This document shows positions 53,253 through 62,940 of a DNA stretch of 64,000 nt, piece by piece. The notes under the pieces are model-generated. The model saw only the letters and a program-made list of their open reading frames with translations. It was not told where the DNA came from and ran no database searches. The stretch comes from a bacterium 1XD42-54 (GTDB taxonomy: Bacteria; Bacillota; Clostridia; Lachnospirales; Lachnospiraceae), in contig RAZH01000003.1 in assembly GCA_003612585.1 (NCBI GenBank), positions 288,968 through 352,967 of the forward strand, in the 5' to 3' direction. Both the position numbers and the translations under genes were made by a program. How positions within the stretch are numbered: the stretch's first letter is position 1; every line of letters begins with the position of its first letter.

Positions 53253-53312
53253 TTTCTATATTCTCCTGCTCTTTTCTCTTTGTAATTCCTTGACTGATTG
53301 TTCCTTAATCCG

Positions 53313-54146
53313 TTATTCCTTGATTGCCCCGGCAGCCATGCCCGCTGTCAGCTGTTTTCCAAAGGCAAAACAGACAACCAGAATCGGCAGGAGCACCAGA
53401 GAAATTGCGGCAAATGTGCTGCCCCAGTCCACGGCTCCCTTCTCGCCCACAAAATCATACAATCCAACTGGAATTGTTTTCAGCGCATTGTTACTGATAA
53501 ATGTATTGGCAAAAATAAATTCATTCCAGGTAAAAACAGCGTTCATGGTAACAATCGTCGCAATCGTATTGCGCGACATCGGCAGCATGATCGCCAAAAA
53601 ACTTTTTTGCACAGACGCGCCGTCTATGACTGCCGCCTCCATCAGTTCATCTGGAATAAAACGATAAAATGCCGTAAACAGATAAATCGACATGGGGAGA
53701 TTAAAACCGATCTGAGGCAGAATCAACGAAATATGCGTATTCAGAATCCCTGTTTCCCTATAAATCTGAAAAAGCGGAATCAGCGTTACGTGAATCGGAA
53801 TTGTAATTCCTGCCATGAAAAAAGCGAGAACCAGTTCCTGTCCCTTAAACCGCAGCTTTTGCAACGCAAACGCACTGGTAGAAGACAAAACAATCAACAG
53901 AAAAATCGTCACCATTGTGACAAACACACTGTTTTTAAAATATGTAAGCAGATTTGACTCTTCCAGCACTTTCACATAATTATCCAGACAGAATGACTTT
54001 GGCAGCGCAACCGAGCTGCCCCACCGGATTTCCTCCTGCGTTTTCAGACTCGTAAGGAAGGTCCAGACTACCGGATAACATTCTATGATAAGGACAATAC
54101 ATGCTGTACAATACAGCGCAAACGTTTTTGTTTTTTTCTTTCTCAT
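53313..54146 (-). CDS. CUT1-type sugar ABC permease (MalG/MsmG-like)
   Basis: The protein has 277 residues with six membrane segments and the EAA loop ELMEAAVIDGASVQKSFLAI followed by MLPMSRNTIAT. ATG 54146 has AAAGGAGG six bases upstream; a TTG two codons earlier is less likely. It pairs with the permease 22 bp upstream. No ATPase gene is present, so a shared MsmK-type ATPase encoded elsewhere is likely. Confidence 0.92.
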   Translation of the reverse strand: MRKKKTKTFALYCTACIVLIIECYPVVWTFLTSLKTQEEIRWGSSVALPKSFCLDNYVKVLEESNLLTYFKNSVFVTMVTIFLLIVLSSTSAFALQKLRFKGQELVLAFFMAGITIPIHVTLIPLFQIYRETGILNTHISLILPQIGFNLPMSIYLFTAFYRFIPDELMEAAVIDGASVQKSFLAIMLPMSRNTIATIVTMNAVFTWNEFIFANTFISNNALKTIPVGLYDFVGEKGAVDWGSTFAAISLVLLPILVVCFAFGKQLTAGMAAGAIKE

Positions 54147-54168
54147 AATCAACCTCCTTTTCCGGAAC

Positions 54169-55047
54169 CTATTCCTGATTTCTCTTTAAAATAAACTGTA
54201 AAACAGATACGAACACAATACATTCCAAAGCGATCACGACCGCGATTGCACTGCCATATCCATACTTTGCACTGCTAAATGCGGTCTTATACATATAGGT
54301 AGCCACCAGCTCCGTTGCATCCCCCGGCCCTCCGTAGGTTGTAATATACGGAATATCAAAAGCTTTCAGCAATCCGTTTACAGCCATAATCAACGCAGCC
54401 CCGAGAACATTTTTCAGATACGGCATTTTTATTTTCCAGAACATCACCCAGCCTCTGGCGCCATCCATTTTGGCAGACTCGATCACGGAAGAAGGAATCG
54501 AGATCAGCCCCGCATATAAAATGACAAGATAAATTCCCATATTTTTGTAACATTCAATCAGCGCTACACTGCCAAGCGCCGTATCCATATTTCCAAGCCA
54601 GACTCTCTGAAATTCGCCCAGTCCTATCGCCTGTAAAATCAGGTTAAACAATCCCGGCGGGTCCAATGCATAAAAATTTTTAAACGCCTGACAGACTGCC
54701 ACGCCAGACAAAACCGCCGGTGCAAAATACAGTGTTTTAAAAAACGTATTGCCTCGCTTGATATGTGACAGCAAAAGCGCCAGGACAAGCGCGACTCCCA
54801 ACTGCCCGATCAGATTCACAATTAAATAAATACCATTATGAAAAAACGCCGACGCAAAATACGGGTCCTTCATTAGATTTGTGAAATTTTCCAATCCGAC
54901 AAACCTCATTTTTCCGATTCCATTCCAATGAAAAAGACTGTAATAGCCGGACCACAGAATCGGCAGAATCACCGTTGCACTGAAAATAATAATTGACGGC
55001 AGCAAAAAAAGTGTGATTGTTTTTTTGTTGCGAAGCATTCGATCCAT
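54169..55047 (-). CDS. CUT1-type sugar ABC permease (MalF/MsmF-like)
   Basis: The protein has 292 residues with six membrane segments and the EAA loop SSVIESAKMDGARGWVMFWK. GGAGGG precedes the start. First gene of the leftward fructan transcript (permease, permease, GH32), divergent from the binding-protein gene. Confidence 0.92.
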   Translation of the reverse strand: MDRMLRNKKTITLFLLPSIIIFSATVILPILWSGYYSLFHWNGIGKMRFVGLENFTNLMKDPYFASAFFHNGIYLIVNLIGQLGVALVLALLLSHIKRGNTFFKTLYFAPAVLSGVAVCQAFKNFYALDPPGLFNLILQAIGLGEFQRVWLGNMDTALGSVALIECYKNMGIYLVILYAGLISIPSSVIESAKMDGARGWVMFWKIKMPYLKNVLGAALIMAVNGLLKAFDIPYITTYGGPGDATELVATYMYKTAFSSAKYGYGSAIAVVIALECIVFVSVLQFILKRNQE

Positions 55048-55340
55048 AAAAATCCCTCCTGTATTTTTCTGTTTTTTTATTATAGCAAAGGGATTTTCGC
55101 AATTATATTCTAAATACTTTGTTTTATGTCAGCAATATTTAGAAGATTTCCGATAATTTTTATGACAGATACAAGACATCTGCATATTCAAACAATAACG
55201 CAAAAAACCCAAAAATAACTCTATTTACTTCGGAGATGTCCACAGATATACTTGAATTATCTTCAGGAGCTCCTAAGTTACGAAATTTGAATTTTGCAAG
55301 ACAGTTTATTACAAACACAGTAAAAAGGAGGGTAACACAT
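55048..55340. promoter_or_regulatory. Divergent control region of the fructan locus
   Basis: Both transcripts start here. The rightward side has TTGAAT (55288-), 17 bp and TACAAA close to the binding-protein start. A perfect palindrome AGGAGCTCCT lies at 55265-55274. No known operator was recognised. The response regulator of the YesMN pair at 58258 is a candidate to act here. Confidence 0.4.
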
Positions 55341-56669
55341 ATGAACCGAAATTTGAAGAAAATCGCTGCACTTCTGATGAGCGCAGCCTGTACCTTTACA
55401 ACAGCCGGAGCGCTCGCCTGCAATGTATCTGCAGCGGAAGAACATCCGGAAAAACACGTTACCTATCTTACCGTATTTACGCCGCAGCATTCCTGCTACA
55501 TGAATATGGAAGACGTTGTGAAAAAGTATCAAGAAGAAGTCAACCCAAACTTTACGGTAGACTTTCAGTATGTACCGGACCGTGCCGCCTATCTGCAAAA
55601 GCTGAAAATATTGATTTCCAGCAACGACGTACCTGATATGTGGAATATTGATACCGATCCGTATGCCATTCAGCTTTTAAATGAAGGCTACGTGCAGGAA
55701 CTGACACCTACCATTGAAAAATATAATTTACAGGATGTATTTCAGGAAGCGCCTCTTGCATGGGGCCGCACCCGTGACGGCGCTCAGCTCGGTATTCCGA
55801 ATGATTTCCAGATCGAAGTATTCTGGTACAACACAGAGCTTTTTGAGCAGGCCGGTGTGGAACCGCCTGAGACATGGGATGAATTCATGTCTGTCTGTGC
55901 CACACTGAAAGAAAAGGGAATCGTACCGATCGCCACCTCCGGCGTAGAATCTCCGGTACTGCTCCGTCTCCCGCTGCTGATTACTTATTGCTACGGCGGA
56001 AATGATTTTCTGCTTGATCTGGCAAGAGGAAAACAGAAAATGAACAGTGAAATCGGTCTGAAAGCAGCACAGTTCCTCGCTGATCTCGGTACAAACGGAT
56101 ATTTCCAGGAAAGCTTTGCCAGCGACGATTACACGACCAGTCGCGACTACTTCCTGGCCGGAAAATCCGCCATGTACTTTATCGGTACCGGCGATTTCGC
56201 AAAATTTGTTGCAGATGATCTGAGCGACGACGTAAAGGGCAAAATTGACTACTTCAAGATTCCGAAGGCAAATGAGGGTGAAACGCAGGTTGGCAATCTG
56301 GCCTTCATCTCAAATTCTTCAACTCCAATCGGTTTCTCCGCGCAGTCCTTTGACGAAGAAATGGAATCCTTTATTAATTTCTATGCGCACAACATCGGCA
56401 AAGCCTGTGAAGGCCGTTCCTTCCCGTGTGTCGCAGACGGAAAAGCGCCGTTTGACAACGAGCTGGCAAACAAAGTAGTAGCTGATATGGGAACTGCAGA
56501 TGGCGTCATCAATCTTCCGGACCTGGAGCTTGATCCTACCACAAACGAACTGCTCGGAAGCCAGGCCGTCTCCCTCTGCCTCGGTGCTATTACTCCGGAA
56601 GAATTCGCAGACGCCATTGATGCCTCTATTGAAGCCAACGCTGCCGATTACTTCGGAGCTGACGAATAA
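55341..56669 (+). CDS. CUT1-type extracellular sugar-binding protein
   Basis: The protein has 442 residues: a signal peptide (1-35, ending VSAAEE) and an SBP_bac_1/8 fold (VTYLTVFTPQHSCYMNMEDVVKKY, MWNIDTDPYAIQLLNEGYVQEL, GVEPPETWDEFMSVC). ATG 55341 has AGGAGGG and starts the signal peptide, so the open frame upstream to 55236 is not used. No lipobox is seen despite a Cys at the signal end (ALACNVSA); lipid anchoring at that Cys is possible. It serves the divergent permeases. Confidence 0.9.
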   Translation: MNRNLKKIAALLMSAACTFTTAGALACNVSAAEEHPEKHVTYLTVFTPQHSCYMNMEDVVKKYQEEVNPNFTVDFQYVPDRAAYLQKLKILISSNDVPDMWNIDTDPYAIQLLNEGYVQELTPTIEKYNLQDVFQEAPLAWGRTRDGAQLGIPNDFQIEVFWYNTELFEQAGVEPPETWDEFMSVCATLKEKGIVPIATSGVESPVLLRLPLLITYCYGGNDFLLDLARGKQKMNSEIGLKAAQFLADLGTNGYFQESFASDDYTTSRDYFLAGKSAMYFIGTGDFAKFVADDLSDDVKGKIDYFKIPKANEGETQVGNLAFISNSSTPIGFSAQSFDEEMESFINFYAHNIGKACEGRSFPCVADGKAPFDNELANKVVADMGTADGVINLPDLELDPTTNELLGSQAVSLCLGAITPEEFADAIDASIEANAADYFGADE

Positions 56670-56672
56670 ATC

Positions 56673-58145
56673 ATGTACCACATTTTTTATAAACCGGACA
56701 CTTCCTGGGCGGGCGATATTATCCCTTATTTTGAAAACGGGACGTTCTATCTTTATTATTTAAATGAACGGAGAATCAACGGCATTCCGGCAGAAAAAAC
56801 CACCTGGGATCTCGTTCTTACAAAAGATTTCTTTCATTATGAAAACAAGGGAACGGTTCTTCCCACGGGAAATGAAACAGATGCGGACCGAAGCTGCTAT
56901 ACGGGCTCGGTGATTACCGGCAAAGATGGAACATATCACCTGTTTTATACGGCTCAAAATTCCGCCCATCCTGCTTTTATGCAGGATGGGCGTCCGCTTC
57001 AGTACATTGCACATGCAATCGGAAACGATCTCATTCACTGGCAAAAGGATACTGCTTTTCTGATGCAGGCCTGTCAGGGCTATGATGTGTTTGACTGGAG
57101 AGATCCCTTCGTCTTTTACTGGAAAGAACGTGAATGCTATCTGATGCTGCTGGCAGCGCGGCTCACAAACGGCAGCCTGCGCAGAAGCGGCTGCCTGGCC
57201 TCCATGGAATCCCGCGATCTGCTTCACTGGACTCCCGGAAAAACCTTCTATGCTCCGGGCCTTTATATGACACACGAATGCCCGGACTGTTTTCAGTATA
57301 GAGACTGGTGGTATCTGATTTTTTCAACTTTTTCTGAAAAATATACCACCCATTACTGCATAAGCCGTTCTCCCGATGGTCCCTGGCTCACACCGGCAAA
57401 CGACACCTTTGACGGCCGCGCCTTTTATGGCGCCAAGACAGCCGGAAATAATAAAGACCGTTTCATCTTCGGATGGATTCCCACCAAATCCGGTGAAAAC
57501 GATTTCGGCAAATGGGAATGGGCCGGCAATCTTGCCGTACATCAGCTACACCAGGAAGACGACGGCACACTATCCGTCAGGCCACCGCGTACACTGCTGG
57601 AACATTTCTGCATACCGTTTCCACTGTGTCCGGCAAGGACATCCGGCGGCACAGACATCACACGCTGCGCACTTCAGATAGAGGGCGCTGAAAAATTTTC
57701 TTCCGTTTTTTTTGACCTGCTTCCACGCTGCTGCCGTATAACCGGAGCGCTTTCCTTTTCTTCTGGAACCGTTTCCTTCGGCCTGCAGCTGCACACAGAC
57801 GTTACCGGTGACTGCGGATATTTCTATCGCCTGGAACCTCTGTATCAGCGCGTCGTTTTTGACCAGTGGCCAAGAAGTACTCTGACCGAACCGGTCATTC
57901 CGAATCACTTTGAAAATGACCGTCCCTTCGACGCCGGTCTGGAACGCCCGGTGGCACTGCTGCCCAATCAGCCGCTTTCGTTTACGCTTCTCGTTGATAC
58001 CGATATCTGTATTCTGTACCTTGGCGAAAAAACGGCGCTTACCGCAAGATGTTACCAGCTGCATCAAACGCACTGGGGCTTCTTTGCACACGGAGGAAAG
58101 CTGACTGTGACAAACCTTTCCTGTATGCTTCCCGAAAAAATATAA
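56673..58145 (+). CDS. Second GH32-type glycoside hydrolase
   Basis: The protein has 490 residues. Catalytic positions match GH32: Asp15 (SWAGDIIPYF), the WRDPFVF motif and acid/base Glu in THECPDCF. The WINDPNG motif is changed to AGDIIPY, as in a divergent GH32 branch that includes levan- and inulin-type exo-enzymes, and the C-terminal sandwich is long. No signal peptide, so cytoplasmic. It starts three bases after the binding-protein stop. It may act on a different linkage from the GH32 enzyme at 51831. Confidence 0.88.
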   Translation: MYHIFYKPDTSWAGDIIPYFENGTFYLYYLNERRINGIPAEKTTWDLVLTKDFFHYENKGTVLPTGNETDADRSCYTGSVITGKDGTYHLFYTAQNSAHPAFMQDGRPLQYIAHAIGNDLIHWQKDTAFLMQACQGYDVFDWRDPFVFYWKERECYLMLLAARLTNGSLRRSGCLASMESRDLLHWTPGKTFYAPGLYMTHECPDCFQYRDWWYLIFSTFSEKYTTHYCISRSPDGPWLTPANDTFDGRAFYGAKTAGNNKDRFIFGWIPTKSGENDFGKWEWAGNLAVHQLHQEDDGTLSVRPPRTLLEHFCIPFPLCPARTSGGTDITRCALQIEGAEKFSSVFFDLLPRCCRITGALSFSSGTVSFGLQLHTDVTGDCGYFYRLEPLYQRVVFDQWPRSTLTEPVIPNHFENDRPFDAGLERPVALLPNQPLSFTLLVDTDICILYLGEKTALTARCYQLHQTHWGFFAHGGKLTVTNLSCMLPEKI

Positions 58146-58217
58146 AAGCGCTTTTCGCGCACTCCCGCGCTATAATACCGGGCAGTACCGTTTTTATTCC
58201 GCCTGCACAGGCTAATA

Positions 58218-58255
58218 AAGGAGCTGACACACCATAACATTCGTGTCAGCTCCTT
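58218..58255. terminator. Bidirectional terminator between GH32 and response-regulator genes
   Basis: Perfect 13-bp arms AAGGAGCTGACAC (58218-58230) and GTGTCAGCTCCTT (58243-58255) with a 12-base loop. The plus strand is followed by TTTTTTAT, the minus by TTTATTAG. It serves both convergent genes. Confidence 0.9.
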
Positions 58256-58257
58256 GG

Positions 58258-59754
58258 CTATTTTTTATTTCTGTATTCCACAGCCGTCATTCCCGCTTTC
58301 TTCTTAAACACCTGACAGAAATATCTCTGATCCGGATACCCGACTGCCTTTGCAATTTCAAATATTTTCAGATACGTCGTTTTCAGGAGATGCTTCGCCT
58401 CCACAATTCTGCGTTCTGTAATATAATCAAACAGATTGCTCCCTGTTGCTTTCTTAAAAACATGGCTTAAATAAGTCGGATTCATATTCACAGACTCTGC
58501 CACTGTTGTCAGCGTAATCGGCTCGCCCAGATGCTCCTCCACATACGTTTTGCACCTGTGCACCATCCGCTGCTGATAATAAGACTGATGCATTTGCAAC
58601 CGTCGGTTCACCAGTTCATAAAAGGAAAGTATTTTGTTTTTTATGGTCTCTAAATTTAAAAGATCTGAAGACTTCCGAAAGTAATCTGAATCATCCTGCC
58701 CCTGCTCAGAAAGTAAAATTTCCGGATACTCTTTCTGGTAATGGTATTTTAAACTGTAGTACAGTTCCAGACAAAGACCCCTGATCTGATTCGGTGTATA
58801 GCCGGATTCTGCAGCTCCCTGAAAAAAATCCAAAATCACCCGTTCTGCTTCCCGGCTCGAATCCGTGCACAGAATTTCCCTGGTTACAGATGGAATCATA
58901 TCTTTTTGTTGAAAATCCCTTTCCCTGCCTCCACACTCTTCCTGGTGACCACAGAAAAACTCATGCATTTCCACCCGGTCGGCCGCCTCTGTATAAGCAT
59001 TTTCAATCTGCTCTGTGCCACACACGCCCCTGCTCTGCGCCCAGTACAGTTTTTGTGGCACTTCCTCCGCCAGAAGTTTCAGATGTTCCGCCAAAGAACG
59101 CTGCCTTCCCTGCGTCTCTCTTTCATTTTCCCCCGCGACAAGAATAACCAGTTCTTTGCGGTTTTTCAGCACAATATACTCCTGCTCTTCCGTCATTTCT
59201 TCAGACAAAATCGACACAATTTTATCGCCAATCTCTGTTGCCAGATCGCGTGCATAATGAAGTACTGTCACACAAAAACGCTGTGTTTCCCGAAAGAAAC
59301 TCTCTTCCGGCTTTTTTCCATCTAAAATAGCTTCCAGCCATTCCCGCCTTCTGACACTGTCCGGATTCTGAGCTGCCTTCATCTGCTCAATCTGTTTTTG
59401 CGCCTTGCAGATCGACGCTTCGATTTCGCATAGATTGACCGGCTTAATCAGATAATCAACTGCCTTCATCTGCAATGCCTTTTTTGCATATTCAAACTCG
59501 GTATATCCGCTGAATATAATAAATGCGCACGGATGTTCCGACTCCATCTGCTCCATCACTTCCAGCCCGCTTTTTTTCGGCATCCGTATATCTGTCAGAA
59601 TAATGTCCGGCTGAAGCCTGTTTATCCTTTCCAGCGCCTCCTCCCCATCCTGGGCATAACCGACTACCTCCGATTGCAACTTTTCCCAGTCGATGCTTCG
59701 AAGCATCCCATTAATCACCTTAAACTCATCATCTGCCAAAAATATTCTGTACAT
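58258..59754 (-). CDS. YesN-type AraC response regulator
   Basis: The protein has 498 residues. The receiver domain has acidic residues DD/E (8-10), phospho-acceptor Asp55 (ILTDIRMPKKSG) and Lys in LIKPVN. A long middle part and a C-terminal pair of AraC helix-turn-helix motifs follow (ITLTTVAESVNMNPTYLSHVFK, IFEIAKAVGYPDQRYFCQVFKK). It is encoded four bases after the sensor kinase and probably controls the divergent fructan genes next door. Confidence 0.9.
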   Translation of the reverse strand: MYRIFLADDEFKVINGMLRSIDWEKLQSEVVGYAQDGEEALERINRLQPDIILTDIRMPKKSGLEVMEQMESEHPCAFIIFSGYTEFEYAKKALQMKAVDYLIKPVNLCEIEASICKAQKQIEQMKAAQNPDSVRRREWLEAILDGKKPEESFFRETQRFCVTVLHYARDLATEIGDKIVSILSEEMTEEQEYIVLKNRKELVILVAGENERETQGRQRSLAEHLKLLAEEVPQKLYWAQSRGVCGTEQIENAYTEAADRVEMHEFFCGHQEECGGRERDFQQKDMIPSVTREILCTDSSREAERVILDFFQGAAESGYTPNQIRGLCLELYYSLKYHYQKEYPEILLSEQGQDDSDYFRKSSDLLNLETIKNKILSFYELVNRRLQMHQSYYQQRMVHRCKTYVEEHLGEPITLTTVAESVNMNPTYLSHVFKKATGSNLFDYITERRIVEAKHLLKTTYLKIFEIAKAVGYPDQRYFCQVFKKKAGMTAVEYRNKK

Positions 59755-59758
59755 CGTT

Positions 59759-61498
59759 TCATTGCTCCTCTTCCCATACCTTCAGCCTGAGCAAAATGCG
59801 GCATCCTGCCGAAACCTCCGGATCCATAAAGATTCCGCAGTCCTCGCCATAGCATAGCTTTATCCGCTCTTCCACATTTTTCAGCGCATACCCGTTTTGG
59901 AGCGCTTTTTCAAAAGTTCCGGAAAATCCCTGACCGTCATCCTCCACAGCTATGTTCAGGCAGGCGCCGTCCTGTTTTGCCGTCACCCGAATCGTACCTG
60001 CCATCCCATTCTCCGCCAATCCATGCAAAACCGAGTTTTCCACAAGCGGCTGTATGATAAATTTCAGAATTTTTACCTTTTTTAATTCTTCCGGAACGTC
60101 AATCTCTGTCCGCAATGCACTTCCAAAACGCATTTTCTGAATCTCCAGATAATTTGTTACCAGATCCAGCTCTTTTCCCAGTTCTATGAATTTTTCTCCT
60201 TTGTTCAGGCTGAGCTTAAACACATTGGAAAGCGCAACTACCATTTCTCCAATCTCCTGCGCATGATATTCCTGCGCCATCCAGAAAATGGAATCCAGCG
60301 TATTATACAGAAAATGCGGATTGATCTGTGCCTGTAACGCCATAAGCTCCGCTTCCTTTTCCTTGTACATGGACTGGTACAGGTTCTGCATCAGCCTGTG
60401 ATTTTCCGAAACCACCCGGACCAGCTCATTTCCAACCATGCCGACTTCATCTCTGGAGGAGAACGTCACTTCTGTACCTGTATCTCCCTGCCGCAACGCC
60501 TCCACGTAATTCCTCAGCTTTTTCAGCGTTCTCGTCATACCGTGGCTGAAGAAGCACATCAGCAGAACGCCGGCCAGAAAACAGCCCGCCGCAATGGAAA
60601 AAAAGAGTCGGCTTGACCCCATTCGCTCCGCCTGAAATTCTTTATAAGGCACGACACTTGTAATCTGCCAGCCGGAAAACCGGTTTTCGATATGACGGAC
60701 ATACACTTTTTTCGAAATATCCACAATGCCATCCGAACGGATCAGCCTTCTGTTCTGTTCCTGCGTCAGGGAGGAGAGGAACTCATCTTCCGAAGGGGAA
60801 TACTCAAAAATAATCTGATCATTCTGTGAAATCAGGATCTTCGCATTAAAGTCAACCTGCTGATCCGAAAATATCTGTGAAAAAGGGGATTCTCCTATTC
60901 CAACCAGTAAAATTCCGATCGGCCTGGGATTGTTCATGTTCAGAATCGACTTCGCATAAATCAAAAGATTATCGGTAAAACCCGGAATCTCATCTCCCTT
61001 ATACCAGACGCCTTTTCCCTTTTGCTCAGTCAATTCGCGATACCAGTCGTTTTCGATCATCGCCTCATAGCTTTCAATCGCCTCCGAAGCAATACTGCTT
61101 CGATATTTGTTCACTGAAGTATACTGATTGCCCAAATAGACTGTTTCAAAAAAGTCTTTATTATTCGTTACATTAATCAGAAGATTTTTTACCGCCAGCT
61201 CTTTCTCCCGGTATTCCAGCTTATACCTTTCCGGATCTTTCTCCAGCAAGAGCGCCTGAGTGGATCGGTTTGTTGTAATCAAACTAGCCGTGCTTTCCAC
61301 GTCGCGGATAATATAATCAATATTTTTATCAATCAGTCCAAGTGCCGCATCTGTCATCTGCTCCAGTTTCAGATTAACTGCTTCTCCATAATTTCTCGAT
61401 GCAAAGCTGGCAAAAATCACCAGAGGAAACAGAAAGGTAACCGACGCCAGAATCACAAATCTCCCACCAAGCGTTAAATAAATTCCATTTTTTTTCAT
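59759..61498 (-). CDS. YesM-type sensor histidine kinase
   Basis: The protein has 579 residues: membrane segments at about residues 11-33 and 295-315 around an extracellular dCache-like sensor, a HAMP domain, a His_kinase (PF06580) domain with the phospho-acceptor His in INPHFLYNTLDSIFWM, and an ATPase domain (IIQPLVENSVLHGL, VEDDGQGFSGTF). Such kinases sense extracellular sugars directly or through a binding protein. First gene of the pair with the YesN-type regulator. Confidence 0.92.
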   Translation of the reverse strand: MKKNGIYLTLGGRFVILASVTFLFPLVIFASFASRNYGEAVNLKLEQMTDAALGLIDKNIDYIIRDVESTASLITTNRSTQALLLEKDPERYKLEYREKELAVKNLLINVTNNKDFFETVYLGNQYTSVNKYRSSIASEAIESYEAMIENDWYRELTEQKGKGVWYKGDEIPGFTDNLLIYAKSILNMNNPRPIGILLVGIGESPFSQIFSDQQVDFNAKILISQNDQIIFEYSPSEDEFLSSLTQEQNRRLIRSDGIVDISKKVYVRHIENRFSGWQITSVVPYKEFQAERMGSSRLFFSIAAGCFLAGVLLMCFFSHGMTRTLKKLRNYVEALRQGDTGTEVTFSSRDEVGMVGNELVRVVSENHRLMQNLYQSMYKEKEAELMALQAQINPHFLYNTLDSIFWMAQEYHAQEIGEMVVALSNVFKLSLNKGEKFIELGKELDLVTNYLEIQKMRFGSALRTEIDVPEELKKVKILKFIIQPLVENSVLHGLAENGMAGTIRVTAKQDGACLNIAVEDDGQGFSGTFEKALQNGYALKNVEERIKLCYGEDCGIFMDPEVSAGCRILLRLKVWEEEQ

Positions 61499-61534
61499 AT
61501 ACTTTTTCCCTTTACCAGGGTATCTGCAATATTA

Positions 61535-62695
61535 CTATTTTCGTAATTTCCAGATCCCCGACAACCGGTCCAACGCCTCTGTCAAAGTCTGATCCTGCTT
61601 TGCAAAATGCAGCCGGATCAGATGGTTCACATCCTCCCGGAAAAAGCTTGAGCCCGGAACGGCCCCTACGCCCACCTCTTTTGCAAGATCCACACAGAAT
61701 TCCTCATCATCCACATAGCCAAATTCGCGGATATCCACCAACACATAATATGCGCCCTGCGGCTTCGTGAAGGACAGTCCGATGTTCTCCAGCCCTCCCG
61801 TAAACAGTTCCCGCATATGTGTATATTTGTCCTGCAACCACTCATAATAGGAATCCCCAAACTGTAGCCCAACAACCGCTGCTTCCATCAACGGCGCCGC
61901 CGCTCCTACTGTCAGGAAGTCATGAACCTTTTTCACCCGGTCGATCACTTCAGGACAAGCAATCACATAGCCAAGGCGCCAGCCTGTAATTGAATATGTT
62001 TTAGAGAGCGAATTGCACATGATTGTACGCTCTCTCATCCCTGGCAGTGTCGCCATATACACGTGCTCATACGGCTTGTACAAGATATGTTCATACACCT
62101 CGTCGGTGATCACAAACACGTCGTATCGAATCGCCAGGTCTGCAATTACTGAAAGCTCCTCCCTTGTAAACACTCTGCCGCAGGGGTTCGACGGATTGCA
62201 AAGAATCATTGCCTTAACCCCCGGCTGCTTCATCGCTTCCTCCAGTTCATTCGCATCAAATGTAAAGGCTGGCGGCTTTAGCGGAACGTAAATAGGGTCT
62301 GCTCCGCTCAAGATCGCATCCGCTCCATAGTTCTCATAAAACGGTGAAAATACAACTACCTTATCCCCCGGGTTGCACACAGACATCATAGCGGCCATCA
62401 TCGCCTCCGTGCTTCCGCATGTCACCACGATCTCAGTCTCCGGATCTACCTTCATCCCGGAAAAATGCTCCTGCTTTTTCGCAAGCGCTTCACGAAAATT
62501 CTGTGCGCCCCATGTCAGAGCATACTGATGCGGTCCCTCTGCCGCCACTTGCGCCAGCCGGTCCGTCATCTCTTTGGGTGGTGCAAAATCCGGAAACCCC
62601 TGCGATAAGTTCACAGCCTCATACTCATCGGATACTCTTGTCATTCTTCGGATCACGGAATCTGTAAATACTTCAGTTCTCTTTGATAGTCTCAT
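61535..62695 (-). CDS. Class I/II PLP aminotransferase
   Basis: The protein has 386 residues. The PLP lysine is Lys232 (NSLSKTYSITGWRLGY). Other fold-type I residues are in NPSNPCGRVF and ITDEVYEHILY. It resembles the MalY/PatA and aspartate/aromatic aminotransferase (YbdL-like) group and may work on methionine, aromatic or aspartate-type amino acids. AAAGGAG precedes the start. It has no clear link to its neighbours. Confidence 0.88.
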   Translation of the reverse strand: MRLSKRTEVFTDSVIRRMTRVSDEYEAVNLSQGFPDFAPPKEMTDRLAQVAAEGPHQYALTWGAQNFREALAKKQEHFSGMKVDPETEIVVTCGSTEAMMAAMMSVCNPGDKVVVFSPFYENYGADAILSGADPIYVPLKPPAFTFDANELEEAMKQPGVKAMILCNPSNPCGRVFTREELSVIADLAIRYDVFVITDEVYEHILYKPYEHVYMATLPGMRERTIMCNSLSKTYSITGWRLGYVIACPEVIDRVKKVHDFLTVGAAAPLMEAAVVGLQFGDSYYEWLQDKYTHMRELFTGGLENIGLSFTKPQGAYYVLVDIREFGYVDDEEFCVDLAKEVGVGAVPGSSFFREDVNHLIRLHFAKQDQTLTEALDRLSGIWKLRK

Positions 62696-62823
62696 ATGTT
62701 TTATGTCTCCTTTAAAATTTCTTCAATTGCCCTGCGAACCCTTGAATTTATGTGTCTCTATCTTTCCGTTTTTATCATAGCACAGGATATTTAAAGTATA
62801 AAGTTTCTTTTGGTCATTCATCA

Positions 62824-62851
62824 AAAAAGCGCCTGTCATTCTCGACAAACG
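62824..62851 (-). terminator. Terminator after the PfkB kinase
   Basis: AGCG and CGCT with an inner GTC/GAC stem form a hairpin followed on the minus strand by TTTTTT, about 90 bp after the kinase stop. Confidence 0.65.
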
Positions 62852-62940
62852 CTCTGCGCCAAACTTTCAGTTTCTAACTTCTAACAACCTTCTTTGCTTT
62901 TCTTTATCTCCCGGTTTTCTACTTTTTTTCTCTCATATCT

